From Eubacterium sp. (GTDB lineage Bacteria; Bacillota; Clostridia; Oscillospirales; Acutalibacteraceae): a DNA stretch of 34,261 bases. Under the pieces are notes generated by a model. It had not been told where the DNA came from and ran no database searches. It worked only from the letters and a program-made list of their open reading frames with translations. This document shows, piece by piece, positions 17,276-25,618 of the stretch; positions within the stretch are counted from its first letter, which is position 1, and every line of letters begins with the position of its first letter. The translations under genes were made by a program, and so were the position numbers. Where the stretch lies: contig JALEZT010000050.1 in assembly GCA_022772725.1 (NCBI GenBank), positions 1 to 34,261 of the forward strand, read 5' to 3'.

Positions 17276-18493
17276 ATGGAAGTTTTACAGGGCGTTTGGG
17301 GCGCCATTGTTGATATATTGCAAAACAGCGGCTATGCTTATTTTTTCAGCTCGGGCGGCTTTCTTAACTTAATAATGATACTTGTTTCCTTCTTCCTGCT
17401 TTGGCTCGGAATTAAAAAAGGCTTTGAGCCCTTGCTTATGATTCCCATTGCCTTCGGTATGCTTCTTGCAAACATTCCGGGTGCAAATCTTGCCGTTCAG
17501 TATCACGATATACAGGGCTTTATTGATTTGCTTGCAGGCAGAATGATAGATGAAACAACAGGCGCGGTGTGCACTCCGGGCTTAATGGATTTCCTCTATT
17601 TCGGCGTTAAGGCGGGAATTTATCCTCCGCTTATATTCCTCGGTATCGGCGCAATGACGGATTTCGGTCCTCTTATTGCAAATCCGTCAAGCTTCATTCT
17701 CGGCGCCGCCGCTCAGTTCGGTATTTTCTTCACCTATCTCGGTGCAACTCTTTTAAAATTCACTCCTCAGGAGGCAGGCTCAATCGCCATAATCGGCGGT
17801 GCAGACGGTCCAACGGCTATTTTCGTAACCTCTCAGCTTGCTCCTCAGCTGCTCGGCACAATCGCCGTTGCGGCATATTCATATATGGCACTTGTTCCCG
17901 TAATTCAGCCTCCCATTATGCGTGCGCTCACAACAAAAAAAGAGCGTTCCGTTGTTATGGGCAATCTGCGTCAGGTTTCAAAGCTTGAAAAAATACTGTT
18001 TCCGATAATGGTAACGGTTATTGTTTCGCTTCTTCTTCCCGATGCGGCAACGCTTGTCGGTATGCTTATGTTCGGTAACCTGCTTAAAGAAAGCGGCAGA
18101 ACAGAGCGTATTGCAAAGGCGGCTCAAAATGAGCTTATGAATATCGTAACAATTATGCTCGGCCTTTCCGTAGGCGCAACAACAAATGCGCAAACCTTCT
18201 TAACGGCACAGTCAATATTTATTATTATTCTCGGACTTATTGCATTCTCGGTCGGAACGGCAAGCGGCGTTCTTTTCGGAAAGCTTATGTATATCGCAAC
18301 AAAGGGCAAGGTAAATCCTCTTATCGGCTCGGCAGGCGTTTCGGCAGTTCCTATGGCGGCGCGTGTAAGTCAAAAGGAGGGTCAAAAGGAAAACCCCTCA
18401 AACTTCCTGCTTATGCACGCTATGGGTCCGAATGTTTCGGGCGTTATCGGCTCGGCAGTTGCGGCAGGCGTTCTCTTAACGCTTCTGCGGTAA
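17276..18493 (+). CDS. Sodium ion-translocating decarboxylase beta subunit (OadB/GcdB/MmdB family)
   Basis: [78 protein letters not shown]. Confidence 0.93.
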   Translation: MEVLQGVWGAIVDILQNSGYAYFFSSGGFLNLIMILVSFFLLWLGIKKGFEPLLMIPIAFGMLLANIPGANLAVQYHDIQGFIDLLAGRMIDETTGAVCTPGLMDFLYFGVKAGIYPPLIFLGIGAMTDFGPLIANPSSFILGAAAQFGIFFTYLGATLLKFTPQEAGSIAIIGGADGPTAIFVTSQLAPQLLGTIAVAAYSYMALVPVIQPPIMRALTTKKERSVVMGNLRQVSKLEKILFPIMVTVIVSLLLPDAATLVGMLMFGNLLKESGRTERIAKAAQNELMNIVTIMLGLSVGATTNAQTFLTAQSIFIIILGLIAFSVGTASGVLFGKLMYIATKGKVNPLIGSAGVSAVPMAARVSQKEGQKENPSNFLLMHAMGPNVSGVIGSAVAAGVLLTLLR

Positions 18494-18533
18494 TCGCTTA
18501 AATTAATCATATAAATCAAAATCACAAAAACGA

Positions 18534-18561
18534 AAAGGGTGTCTGCGGCACCCTTTTTTTG
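18534..18561 (+). terminator. Rho-independent terminator
   Basis: AAAAGGGTG-tctgcgg-CACCCTTTTTTT. Confidence 0.8.
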
Positions 18562-18577
18562 AACGAGGTAAATCTTT

Positions 18578-20782
18578 ATGGCATTAAATGAAATGCAGCA
18601 AAGGGCTGTTGAACAAACCGAAGGACCTTTGCTTATCCTTGCAGGCGCAGGCTCGGGAAAAACAACAGTTCTTGTAAACAGAGTTCGTTACATAATCGAA
18701 AACGGTCTTGCTTTGCCTTGGCAGGTGCTTGCAATAACCTTTACAAATAAGGCGGCAGGCGAGATAAAGGAAAGGCTTGTTAATGCAATCGGCGAGGAGG
18801 CAAACGATATTTGGGCGTTTACCTTCCATTCCTGCTGCGCAAGAATATTAAGGCGTTTTGCAGACAGGCTCGGATACACAAGCCATTTCACGATTTATGA
18901 CACAGACGACCAAAGGCGAGTTATGAAGCGTTGCCAAAAGGAGCTTGGACTTAACGATAAGCTGATAAACCACAAATCCGTTTTATCTGAAATCAGCTCT
19001 GCAAAGGATAGCCTTGTTGACTGCGTTGAATATAAAAAATTTGCGCAAAACGATTTCAGAAAAGCAAAAATTGCAGACTGCTATGAGCTTTATCAAAAGG
19101 AGCTTTTGAAATCCGACGCAATGGATTTTGACGATATTATTTTCAATACGGTTAAGCTTTTGCAGGAAAATAATGATATTCTTGAACTGTATCAAAAGCA
19201 GTTTAAGTATGTTATGGTTGATGAGTATCAGGACACCTCACACGCGCAGTATGTGCTTGTTTCTCTGCTTGCGGGCGGATATGAAAATATATGCGTTGTG
19301 GGCGATGATGACCAAAGCATTTACCGTTTCAGAGGTGCAACGATAGAGAATATTCTTTCCTTTGAGGCGCAGTATAAAAAAGCCTGTGTTATTCGCCTTG
19401 AACAGAATTACCGCTCAACGCAGAATATTCTTGACGCGGCAAACGCCGTTATTTCAAACAATAAAAACAGAAAGGGCAAAAACCTTTGGACTGCGGCAGG
19501 CAAGGGCGAAAAAATAACGGTAAACACCCTGTCGAGCGAGGCGGAGGAATCCGATTTTATTGTTGAGCAAATACTTAAAAATGTTAAAAAGGGTATGAAA
19601 ATGAGCGACCACGCAATTCTTTACAGAATGAATGCGCAGTCGAGAAACATAGAAATTGCGCTTGCAAAAAGCGGAATACCCCACAGGGTTATAGGCGGTA
19701 ACCGCTTCTTTGACAGGAAGGAAATTAAGGATATTATTTCCTATTTTGCGGTTATCAGCAATCCTGCCGATAATGTGCGCCTGCAAAGAATTATTAATGT
19801 TCCGAAGCGTTCAATAGGCGAAACAATGATAGGCTATATCTTTGAAATTGCTTCGGGGCTCGGCATTTCCGCGTTTGAGGTTTGCGAAAGAAGTGATGAA
19901 TTTCAAAAAACGCTCCGCGCGGCAGGCAAGCTTAAAGATTTTGCAGGTATGATAAGAGGCTTTCAGCAATGCCTTGAAGACGGTATGAGCCTCTCTGACT
20001 TGCTTGTTGAAATCATTGAAAAAACAAAGTATTTTGAATATCTTGATGAAGAGCCCGATTCTGCTGAGGACAGGAAAAATAACATAAATGAGCTTGCGTC
20101 AATGTTTAAAAAATATCAGGAGGAGGACGAGGAGTTCAGCCTTGCCGATTTCCTTGAAGATGTTGCGCTTATCTCGGATATAGACGCGTATAATGAAAAT
20201 GACGATTCTGTTGTTCTTATGACGCTTCACTCCGCAAAGGGACTTGAATTTCCCGTTGTTTTCATTCCCGGAATGGAGGAGGGCATCTTCCCCGGTAATA
20301 TGTCTATGTACAGCGACGAGGATATGGAGGAGGAGCGCCGCCTTGCTTATGTTGGCATAACAAGAGCAAAGCAAATGCTTTATCTTCTCAATGCCCGTCA
20401 GCGTATGCTTTACGGAACAACAAACCGCAATATGCCGTCTCGCTTTTTGCGTGAAATTCCGTCTGAGGTTAAAAACGATATAACCGTTGAGCCGTTCACT
20501 CCGCGCGGAAGCTTCACAAGAAGCAATTACGGCTCGGGCAATCCTATCGGCTCGCATAATCTCAGCTCGTCTGCGGCTCATAAATTCGGGCAGGTTAACG
20601 CAAAGGCGGAAAGCACGGGCGAGGAATATAATGCAGGCGACACGGTGCGCCACAAAACCTTCGGAACGGGCGTTATTCTTTCAAGTATGCCTATGGGCGG
20701 AGATGTTTTGCTTGAAATTGCCTTTGATAAGGCAGGCACCAAAAAGCTTATGGCGAATTATGCCAAGCTTGAAAAAGTATAA
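18578..20782 (+). CDS. pcrA: UvrD/PcrA-type ATP-dependent DNA helicase
   Basis: LNEMQQRAVEQTEGPLLILAGAGSGKTTVLVNRV, VDEYQDTSHAQYVLV, GDDDQSIYRFRGA, LMTLHSAKGLEFPVVFIPGMEEGIFP. Confidence 0.95.
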   Translation: MALNEMQQRAVEQTEGPLLILAGAGSGKTTVLVNRVRYIIENGLALPWQVLAITFTNKAAGEIKERLVNAIGEEANDIWAFTFHSCCARILRRFADRLGYTSHFTIYDTDDQRRVMKRCQKELGLNDKLINHKSVLSEISSAKDSLVDCVEYKKFAQNDFRKAKIADCYELYQKELLKSDAMDFDDIIFNTVKLLQENNDILELYQKQFKYVMVDEYQDTSHAQYVLVSLLAGGYENICVVGDDDQSIYRFRGATIENILSFEAQYKKACVIRLEQNYRSTQNILDAANAVISNNKNRKGKNLWTAAGKGEKITVNTLSSEAEESDFIVEQILKNVKKGMKMSDHAILYRMNAQSRNIEIALAKSGIPHRVIGGNRFFDRKEIKDIISYFAVISNPADNVRLQRIINVPKRSIGETMIGYIFEIASGLGISAFEVCERSDEFQKTLRAAGKLKDFAGMIRGFQQCLEDGMSLSDLLVEIIEKTKYFEYLDEEPDSAEDRKNNINELASMFKKYQEEDEEFSLADFLEDVALISDIDAYNENDDSVVLMTLHSAKGLEFPVVFIPGMEEGIFPGNMSMYSDEDMEEERRLAYVGITRAKQMLYLLNARQRMLYGTTNRNMPSRFLREIPSEVKNDITVEPFTPRGSFTRSNYGSGNPIGSHNLSSSAAHKFGQVNAKAESTGEEYNAGDTVRHKTFGTGVILSSMPMGGDVLLEIAFDKAGTKKLMANYAKLEKV

Positions 20783-20791
20783 TTAATATAA

Positions 20792-20825
20792 AAATGCCGC
20801 AGAAACAAAGGCTTCTGCGGCATTT
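20792..20825. terminator. Terminator after pcrA
   Basis: AAATGCCGCAGAA-acaaaggc-TTCTGCGGCATTT. Confidence 0.8.
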
Positions 20826-20870
20826 CTTTGTTATACATACGATATAGGCTTAATTGATTTTTGGAGTGTC

Positions 20871-21080
20871 GAGGGTGCGGGTGTCCGGTGGACACCTCTG
20901 CGTCAGCAGAAGCACCGACCGAAACGACAGGTGAGACCGCCACTCCCTACAAAAAATAACATTAAGGTTTAATTATTCTCCGTAGGGCAGGGGCTTGCTC
21001 CTGCCGCAATATAATTTGCGTCGCAGACCCGATTCTCTTCAATGTTCTCTCTTCTCTTTTCTCTGCGCATAGGGCAGGGG
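20871..21080. repeat. Candidate dispersed intergenic repeat region, copy 2 (composite)
   Basis: GGTGTCC-ggt-GGACACC hairpin (20880-20896); CCCTAC (20945-20950)...GTAGGG (20982-20987); GGCAGG...CCTGCC hairpin (20986-21005); TAGGGCAGGGG at 20983-20993 and again at 21070-21080. Confidence 0.5.
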
Positions 21081-21116
21081 TTATTTAAAGATTTTCGGTT
21101 TAGGAAGCGTTCGGAT

Positions 21117-21941
21117 TTATTCCTGCGCTTCCTCTTCTTTTTCCTCTGCACACGGGCAGGGAGAGGGCGATTCCTTTTCGGGAGGGAAAAATTCGTCAAC
21201 GGGGAATTCTATGCCCTCAAAGGTTTCGCACGGATTTTGCGTTGAGCATTCACATTCCCTTTGAGGAATACAGTAATCGTAAGCCGGAATAAGAATCTGA
21301 ACATCGCGCTCCATCTGAACAATGCTGAACAGGCCGAGTGTAACAAGAACTGCCTTTGACGCGCCTGCGCTCGGCACGGAATCATCTGTTGCGCTCAAAA
21401 TTTCCTGCGGGAAGGATGAGCAAAGCGGCACACAGCAATCGCACAAATCAATAACATCACACGATAAAATAACGGGGTCAACCGTTTGCACCTTGCAAAG
21501 CGGATTTGAATACTGCGGCGCAGAGGGGCAGTTTTTCGCCTTGCAGGAGGGCTTTGAGTTAAACACCTTTACTCTGCCGTCGGAGCCGTAAAGAATACAT
21601 TTTTTAGTAAATTTTGCGTATCCCACCGCAACCTCGGGGGTTGTGCATGGTGCTTGATAAGTATCAAATTCAAGACGGAAGAAGAAGGTAATGTCAACAC
21701 TGTAATAGCCTCTGTTAAAGGGCACCTCTTCAACATCAACGCTGACCGTTGCAACCTGACATTCTCTGCATTTAATATTAACCGCCTCGTCAATAAGACG
21801 CTGGCTTTTAGAGAAGAATGTAACTCTGAGGTTTTCAAGGCAGTCCTTTGAAACGCAGCTGTCATAAATCCGCTTCGTGTCTATGCAAACTGCCTCGCGG
21901 ATTCGCTTTTCGCCTGATTCGATAATAGGATTGTTAGGCAT
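21117..21941 (-). CDS. Cysteine-rich hypothetical protein
   Basis: Starts MPNNPIIESGEKRIREAVCIDTKR with AAAGGAG upstream; many paired Cys (CRECQ, CDVIDLCDCCVPLC, CECSTQNPC, CPCAEE); acidic C-terminus. Confidence 0.75.
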   Translation of the reverse strand: MPNNPIIESGEKRIREAVCIDTKRIYDSCVSKDCLENLRVTFFSKSQRLIDEAVNIKCRECQVATVSVDVEEVPFNRGYYSVDITFFFRLEFDTYQAPCTTPEVAVGYAKFTKKCILYGSDGRVKVFNSKPSCKAKNCPSAPQYSNPLCKVQTVDPVILSCDVIDLCDCCVPLCSSFPQEILSATDDSVPSAGASKAVLVTLGLFSIVQMERDVQILIPAYDYCIPQRECECSTQNPCETFEGIEFPVDEFFPPEKESPSPCPCAEEKEEEAQE

Positions 21942-22014
21942 AAAAAAACTCCTTTTCAAGAATATTTGAAGATAACTTCATACCATTCTATGCAGGAGCC
22001 TTTTTATTGATAAT

Positions 22015-23535
22015 TTATTTTTCAAAAACGGGATACATTCGGCGGTAAAGCGCATTTATGCGCCTGAAATATTCGCTGTCTATTGAATCTATCGTTTCCT
22101 GTGTTGTTCTGAAACGCCAGTTTTTTTCGGGAACTCCCGGAATATTCATTCTTGCGTCTGCACCGAAGCCGCACATATCCTGAATAGAGATGATTGCAAC
22201 ATTTGATGCACTCCTCCAAACACATTCAATGATTGAGCGGCAGCTTTCGCTTCTGTATCCGCCCTGTCCCCAGTCTGTTCCTTTATAGCCCGAGTAATCA
22301 AGTGCAAAGCGCCTTTCCTCCTCGCTCGCCTCCCAAAGCCAGCCGAGCAGGGTGTTGTTGTCGTGAGTGCCAACATAGTTTATGCTGTTTTGCACGGCGT
22401 TGTGCGGCAGATGGCTTGAATCGGAATTGGGATCAAAGCCGAATTGAACAACCTTCATTCCCGGAAAGCCTGTTTTTTTCAAAAGCTCAACAACATCCTC
22501 GCCAAAGGTGCCAAGATCCTCTGCAATAATAGGCGCATCGGGAAAGGCCTCAAAAACCCTGTCAAAAATATCTGTTTTAGGCCCGTCCTTCCATTCTCCC
22601 GTTTTTGCCGTTTCGGCGTCTGCGGGAACCTCCCAGTAGCTTGCAAAGGCTCTGAAATGGTCTATTCTTACAATATCGTATGTTTTAAGGGCGGAGCCTA
22701 TTCTTGAAATCCACCAGGAATAGCCGTCCTTTTTCATTGCCTTCCAGTTGTAAATCGGATTGCCCCAAAGCTGACCGTTTTCGCTGAAATAATCGGGCGG
22801 AACGCCTGCAACCTTTTTTGCCGTCAGCGTTTTTTTGTCTATCTCAAAAAGGGGAAGATTAGACCAAACATCAACGCTGTCCATAGCAACATAAATTGGC
22901 ATATCACCTATAACTGCAATGCCGAGGGAGTTTGCGTATTCCTTAATTTCAAACCATTGCTTAAAGAAAATGTATTGAACAAATTTCCAAAAAGCCGCAT
23001 TTTCCTCAAAGGAGTATATTTCCTTAATGCAGTTGAAATAATAAGCGTGCTCCTTTTTCCATTCCCACCAAGGCCTTTTGCCGTTTATTTCCTTTGCCGC
23101 CATATAAACGGCATAGTCGGTCAGCCACGGGTTTTCAAGCTCAAAGGTTTTGATTTTTGAAGCCAGCTCATCGTCAATATTTAAAAATGCTTTTTTAAGA
23201 GTGTTAAGCCGTTTTTCAGCGGCAAACTCATAATCGGCAGTATAGGGAGAGCCGTTATATATGTTTTCTTCAACATCATCACTGCTTATCAGCCCCATAT
23301 CGCAAAGCCCCTGCGGATTGATGAAAAGATAATTTCCCGCAAATGCGCTCGGCGAGCAGTATGGACTGTTTGAAGCGTCAACGGGATTAAAGGGCAAAAC
23401 CTGCCAATATGTAAATCCCATTTCGTGAATTTTATCTATAAATTTTTTAACGCCGTCTCCGAAAACGCCTATTCCGTATTCGCTCGGAACGGAGCTTATG
23501 TGGAAAAGAACTCCCGCTCCTCTTTTTTTCAGCAT
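22015..23535 (-). CDS. malQ: 4-alpha-glucanotransferase (amylomaltase)
   Basis: RGAGVLFHISSVPSEYGIGVFG, YWQVLPFNPVDASNSPYCSPSAFAGN, DIVRIDHFRAFASYWEVPA, IIAEDLGTFGEDVVELL, NYVGTHDNNTLLGWL. Confidence 0.96.
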   Translation of the reverse strand: MLKKRGAGVLFHISSVPSEYGIGVFGDGVKKFIDKIHEMGFTYWQVLPFNPVDASNSPYCSPSAFAGNYLFINPQGLCDMGLISSDDVEENIYNGSPYTADYEFAAEKRLNTLKKAFLNIDDELASKIKTFELENPWLTDYAVYMAAKEINGKRPWWEWKKEHAYYFNCIKEIYSFEENAAFWKFVQYIFFKQWFEIKEYANSLGIAVIGDMPIYVAMDSVDVWSNLPLFEIDKKTLTAKKVAGVPPDYFSENGQLWGNPIYNWKAMKKDGYSWWISRIGSALKTYDIVRIDHFRAFASYWEVPADAETAKTGEWKDGPKTDIFDRVFEAFPDAPIIAEDLGTFGEDVVELLKKTGFPGMKVVQFGFDPNSDSSHLPHNAVQNSINYVGTHDNNTLLGWLWEASEEERRFALDYSGYKGTDWGQGGYRSESCRSIIECVWRSASNVAIISIQDMCGFGADARMNIPGVPEKNWRFRTTQETIDSIDSEYFRRINALYRRMYPVFEK

Positions 23536-23557
23536 ACAATCACCTCTGTTTTATTAG

Positions 23558-23586
23558 ATTTTACCAAAAAACGCGCTCTTTTGCAA
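23558..23586 (-). promoter_or_regulatory. Putative malQ promoter
   Basis: Reverse strand TTGCAA (23581-23586), 17-nt spacer, TAAAAT (23558-23563). Confidence 0.55.
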
Positions 23587-23633
23587 CTGTACTTATTATA
23601 TATAATAATTTTAAATATTTTAATAAAATATTA

Positions 23634-23662
23634 TTGAATATATTTCTTTACTTTGTTATAAT
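23634..23662 (+). promoter_or_regulatory. Putative miaB operon promoter
   Basis: TTGAAT (23634-23639), 17-nt spacer, TATAAT (23657-23662). Confidence 0.6.
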
Positions 23663-23725
23663 TGTAGATACTATGGAATAGTGTAGGTATGTCCTTTTAT
23701 AAGCAGATTTTAACGAGGTGAAATA

Positions 23726-25156
23726 ATGGAAAATAATCAACGCAAAACAGCCGTTGTCAGCAAGGAAGAAATTAAAAAGCAAAAGGAGTTTTGCGAAAAG
23801 GTTATCGGCGTTATTTCAAAAAGATATGATAAAAAGCCTCTTGCCTGCGTTATAACCTACGGTTGCCAGCAAAATGTTGCAGACAGTGAAAAAATTAAGG
23901 GTATGCTCAGCGAAATGGGCTATGGCTTTACTGAAAACAGATTTGAGGCAAAGCTGATTATCTTTAACACCTGCGCAGTGCGCGAGCACGCAGAGGATCG
24001 CGTTTTCGGTAATGTGGGAACGCTTAAATCCTATAAGCGTGAAAATCCCGATATCATTATTGCCTGCTGCGGCTGTATGATGCAACAGAAGCATATTGCC
24101 GATAAAATCAAGCAAAGCTTTCCGTTTGTTGATCTTGTTTTTGGCACCCATGTTGTGCACAGACTGCCCGAGCTTCTCTTCAAAGCCCTAACAAGAAAGA
24201 AAAGGGTTTTCGAGCTTCCCGATACGGACGGTGCAATTGCCGAGGGTGTTCCCGTTTTAAGAGATAACGATAAAAAGGCGTGGCTCCCGATTATGTACGG
24301 CTGCAATAATTTCTGCTCCTACTGCATTGTTCCGTATGTGCGCGGCAGGGAAAGAAGCCGCGAGGCCGATATAATAATCAGCGAGGCGCAGGAGCTTATT
24401 GAAAGCGGCTATAAGGAAATAACGCTTCTCGGTCAAAATGTTAATTCTTACGGCAAGGATTTGTCTCCGCAGATAAGCTTTGCCGAGCTTTTAAGAAGAA
24501 TAAACGCGCTTGACGGAGATTTCAGAATAAGATTTATGACAAGTCATCCCAAGGACTGCACAAGGGAGTTGCTTGAAGTAATGGCAAGCTGCGATAAGGT
24601 TGCAAAGCATCTTCATCTTCCGTTTCAAAGCGGAAACAACCGCGTTCTTCAAGCAATGAACAGGAAATACACAAGAGAGAAATACCTTGAACTGATAAAT
24701 TACGCCAAGGAGCTTATGGGGGACGAGCTTTCGATAACCTCCGATATTATAGTCGGCTTCCCCGGCGAAACCTACGAGGAGTTTAAGGACACGCTTTCTC
24801 TTGTTGAGGAGGTTAAGTTTACCTCGCTTTTCACATTTATTTATTCTCCGCGAAAGGGCACTCCCGCCGCAGAAATGCCGGATCCCGTTTCGGCCGAGGA
24901 AAAGGGCAAATGGTTTAGGGAGTTAACCGACGCGCAGGAGAAAATTTCTGCCGAGAATATGAAAAAATATGCCGGCAGAACCTTTAAATGCTTTGTTTAC
25001 GGCAAAGGTAAATTAGGCGATAATTATGTTGCCGCCAGAACAGACGGCAATTTGATTATAGAATTTGAGGGAGGAAGCGAATTAATCGGCTCCTTCCGAA
25101 ATATCAGGGTAACAGAGCCCTTAACCTATGTTTTAAAGGGCGAATTACTTAATTAG
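23726..25156 (+). CDS. miaB: tRNA-2-methylthio-N6-dimethylallyladenosine synthase
   Basis: ITYGCQQNVADSEKIKGML; radical-SAM MYGCNNFCSYCIVPYVRGRERSR; C-terminal TRAM-like domain. Confidence 0.95.
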   Translation: MENNQRKTAVVSKEEIKKQKEFCEKVIGVISKRYDKKPLACVITYGCQQNVADSEKIKGMLSEMGYGFTENRFEAKLIIFNTCAVREHAEDRVFGNVGTLKSYKRENPDIIIACCGCMMQQKHIADKIKQSFPFVDLVFGTHVVHRLPELLFKALTRKKRVFELPDTDGAIAEGVPVLRDNDKKAWLPIMYGCNNFCSYCIVPYVRGRERSREADIIISEAQELIESGYKEITLLGQNVNSYGKDLSPQISFAELLRRINALDGDFRIRFMTSHPKDCTRELLEVMASCDKVAKHLHLPFQSGNNRVLQAMNRKYTREKYLELINYAKELMGDELSITSDIIVGFPGETYEEFKDTLSLVEEVKFTSLFTFIYSPRKGTPAAEMPDPVSAEEKGKWFRELTDAQEKISAENMKKYAGRTFKCFVYGKGKLGDNYVAARTDGNLIIEFEGGSELIGSFRNIRVTEPLTYVLKGELLN

Positions 25157-25170
25157 AAAGGATAAAATCT

Positions 25171-25581
25171 ATGAGTTTAGAATCAGCTCTCCGTGAACTC
25201 GGAAAAGAAATTCAAAAGGACGCACGCTTTGAAGCAATTCAGGCGGCAGCGGCTAAAAACGACGCAAACGAAGAACTTCAAAAGCAGATGCAGGAAATGC
25301 AGCTTCTTTCTCTTAAATATCAGCAGGAAGCAGGCAAGGCCGATGAGGCAGACAGCGAAAGAATTGCAAAGCTTCAAGAGGATTATCAAAATCTTTATGA
25401 GCAGATTATGCAGATGGAAAGCATGCAGGAATATTCTGCCGCCGCCGCTCAGATGGAGCAGATGGCGCAGTATATCAGCAAGATGATAGGACTTTTCTTT
25501 GACGGAGCAGACCCCGAAACCTGCGAAATCCCCGAGGAGAATTGCACTCACGATTGCTCAACCTGCGGCGGTTGCCACTAA
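25171..25581 (+). CDS. YlbF/YmcA (RicA/RicF) family protein with C-terminal Cys/His tail
   Basis: Helical YlbF-like sequence; miaB-ymcA-mutS-mutL type neighbourhood; tail CEIPEENCTHDCSTCGGCH. Confidence 0.82.
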   Translation: MSLESALRELGKEIQKDARFEAIQAAAAKNDANEELQKQMQEMQLLSLKYQQEAGKADEADSERIAKLQEDYQNLYEQIMQMESMQEYSAAAAQMEQMAQYISKMIGLFFDGADPETCEIPEENCTHDCSTCGGCH

Positions 25582-25618
25582 TTCATAAAGAAGTAAAAAC
25601 AAAGGAGGAGGAAAGGCA

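Noticed and set aside
20099-20653. 184-aa minus-strand ORF inside pcrA
   Set aside because: Antisense shadow ORF of a conserved helicase; no recognisable domain.
23587-23633. AT-rich divergent spacer considered as an ncRNA or origin-like element
   Set aside because: Accounted for as the region between the malQ and miaB promoters; no DnaA-box cluster or stable structure seen.
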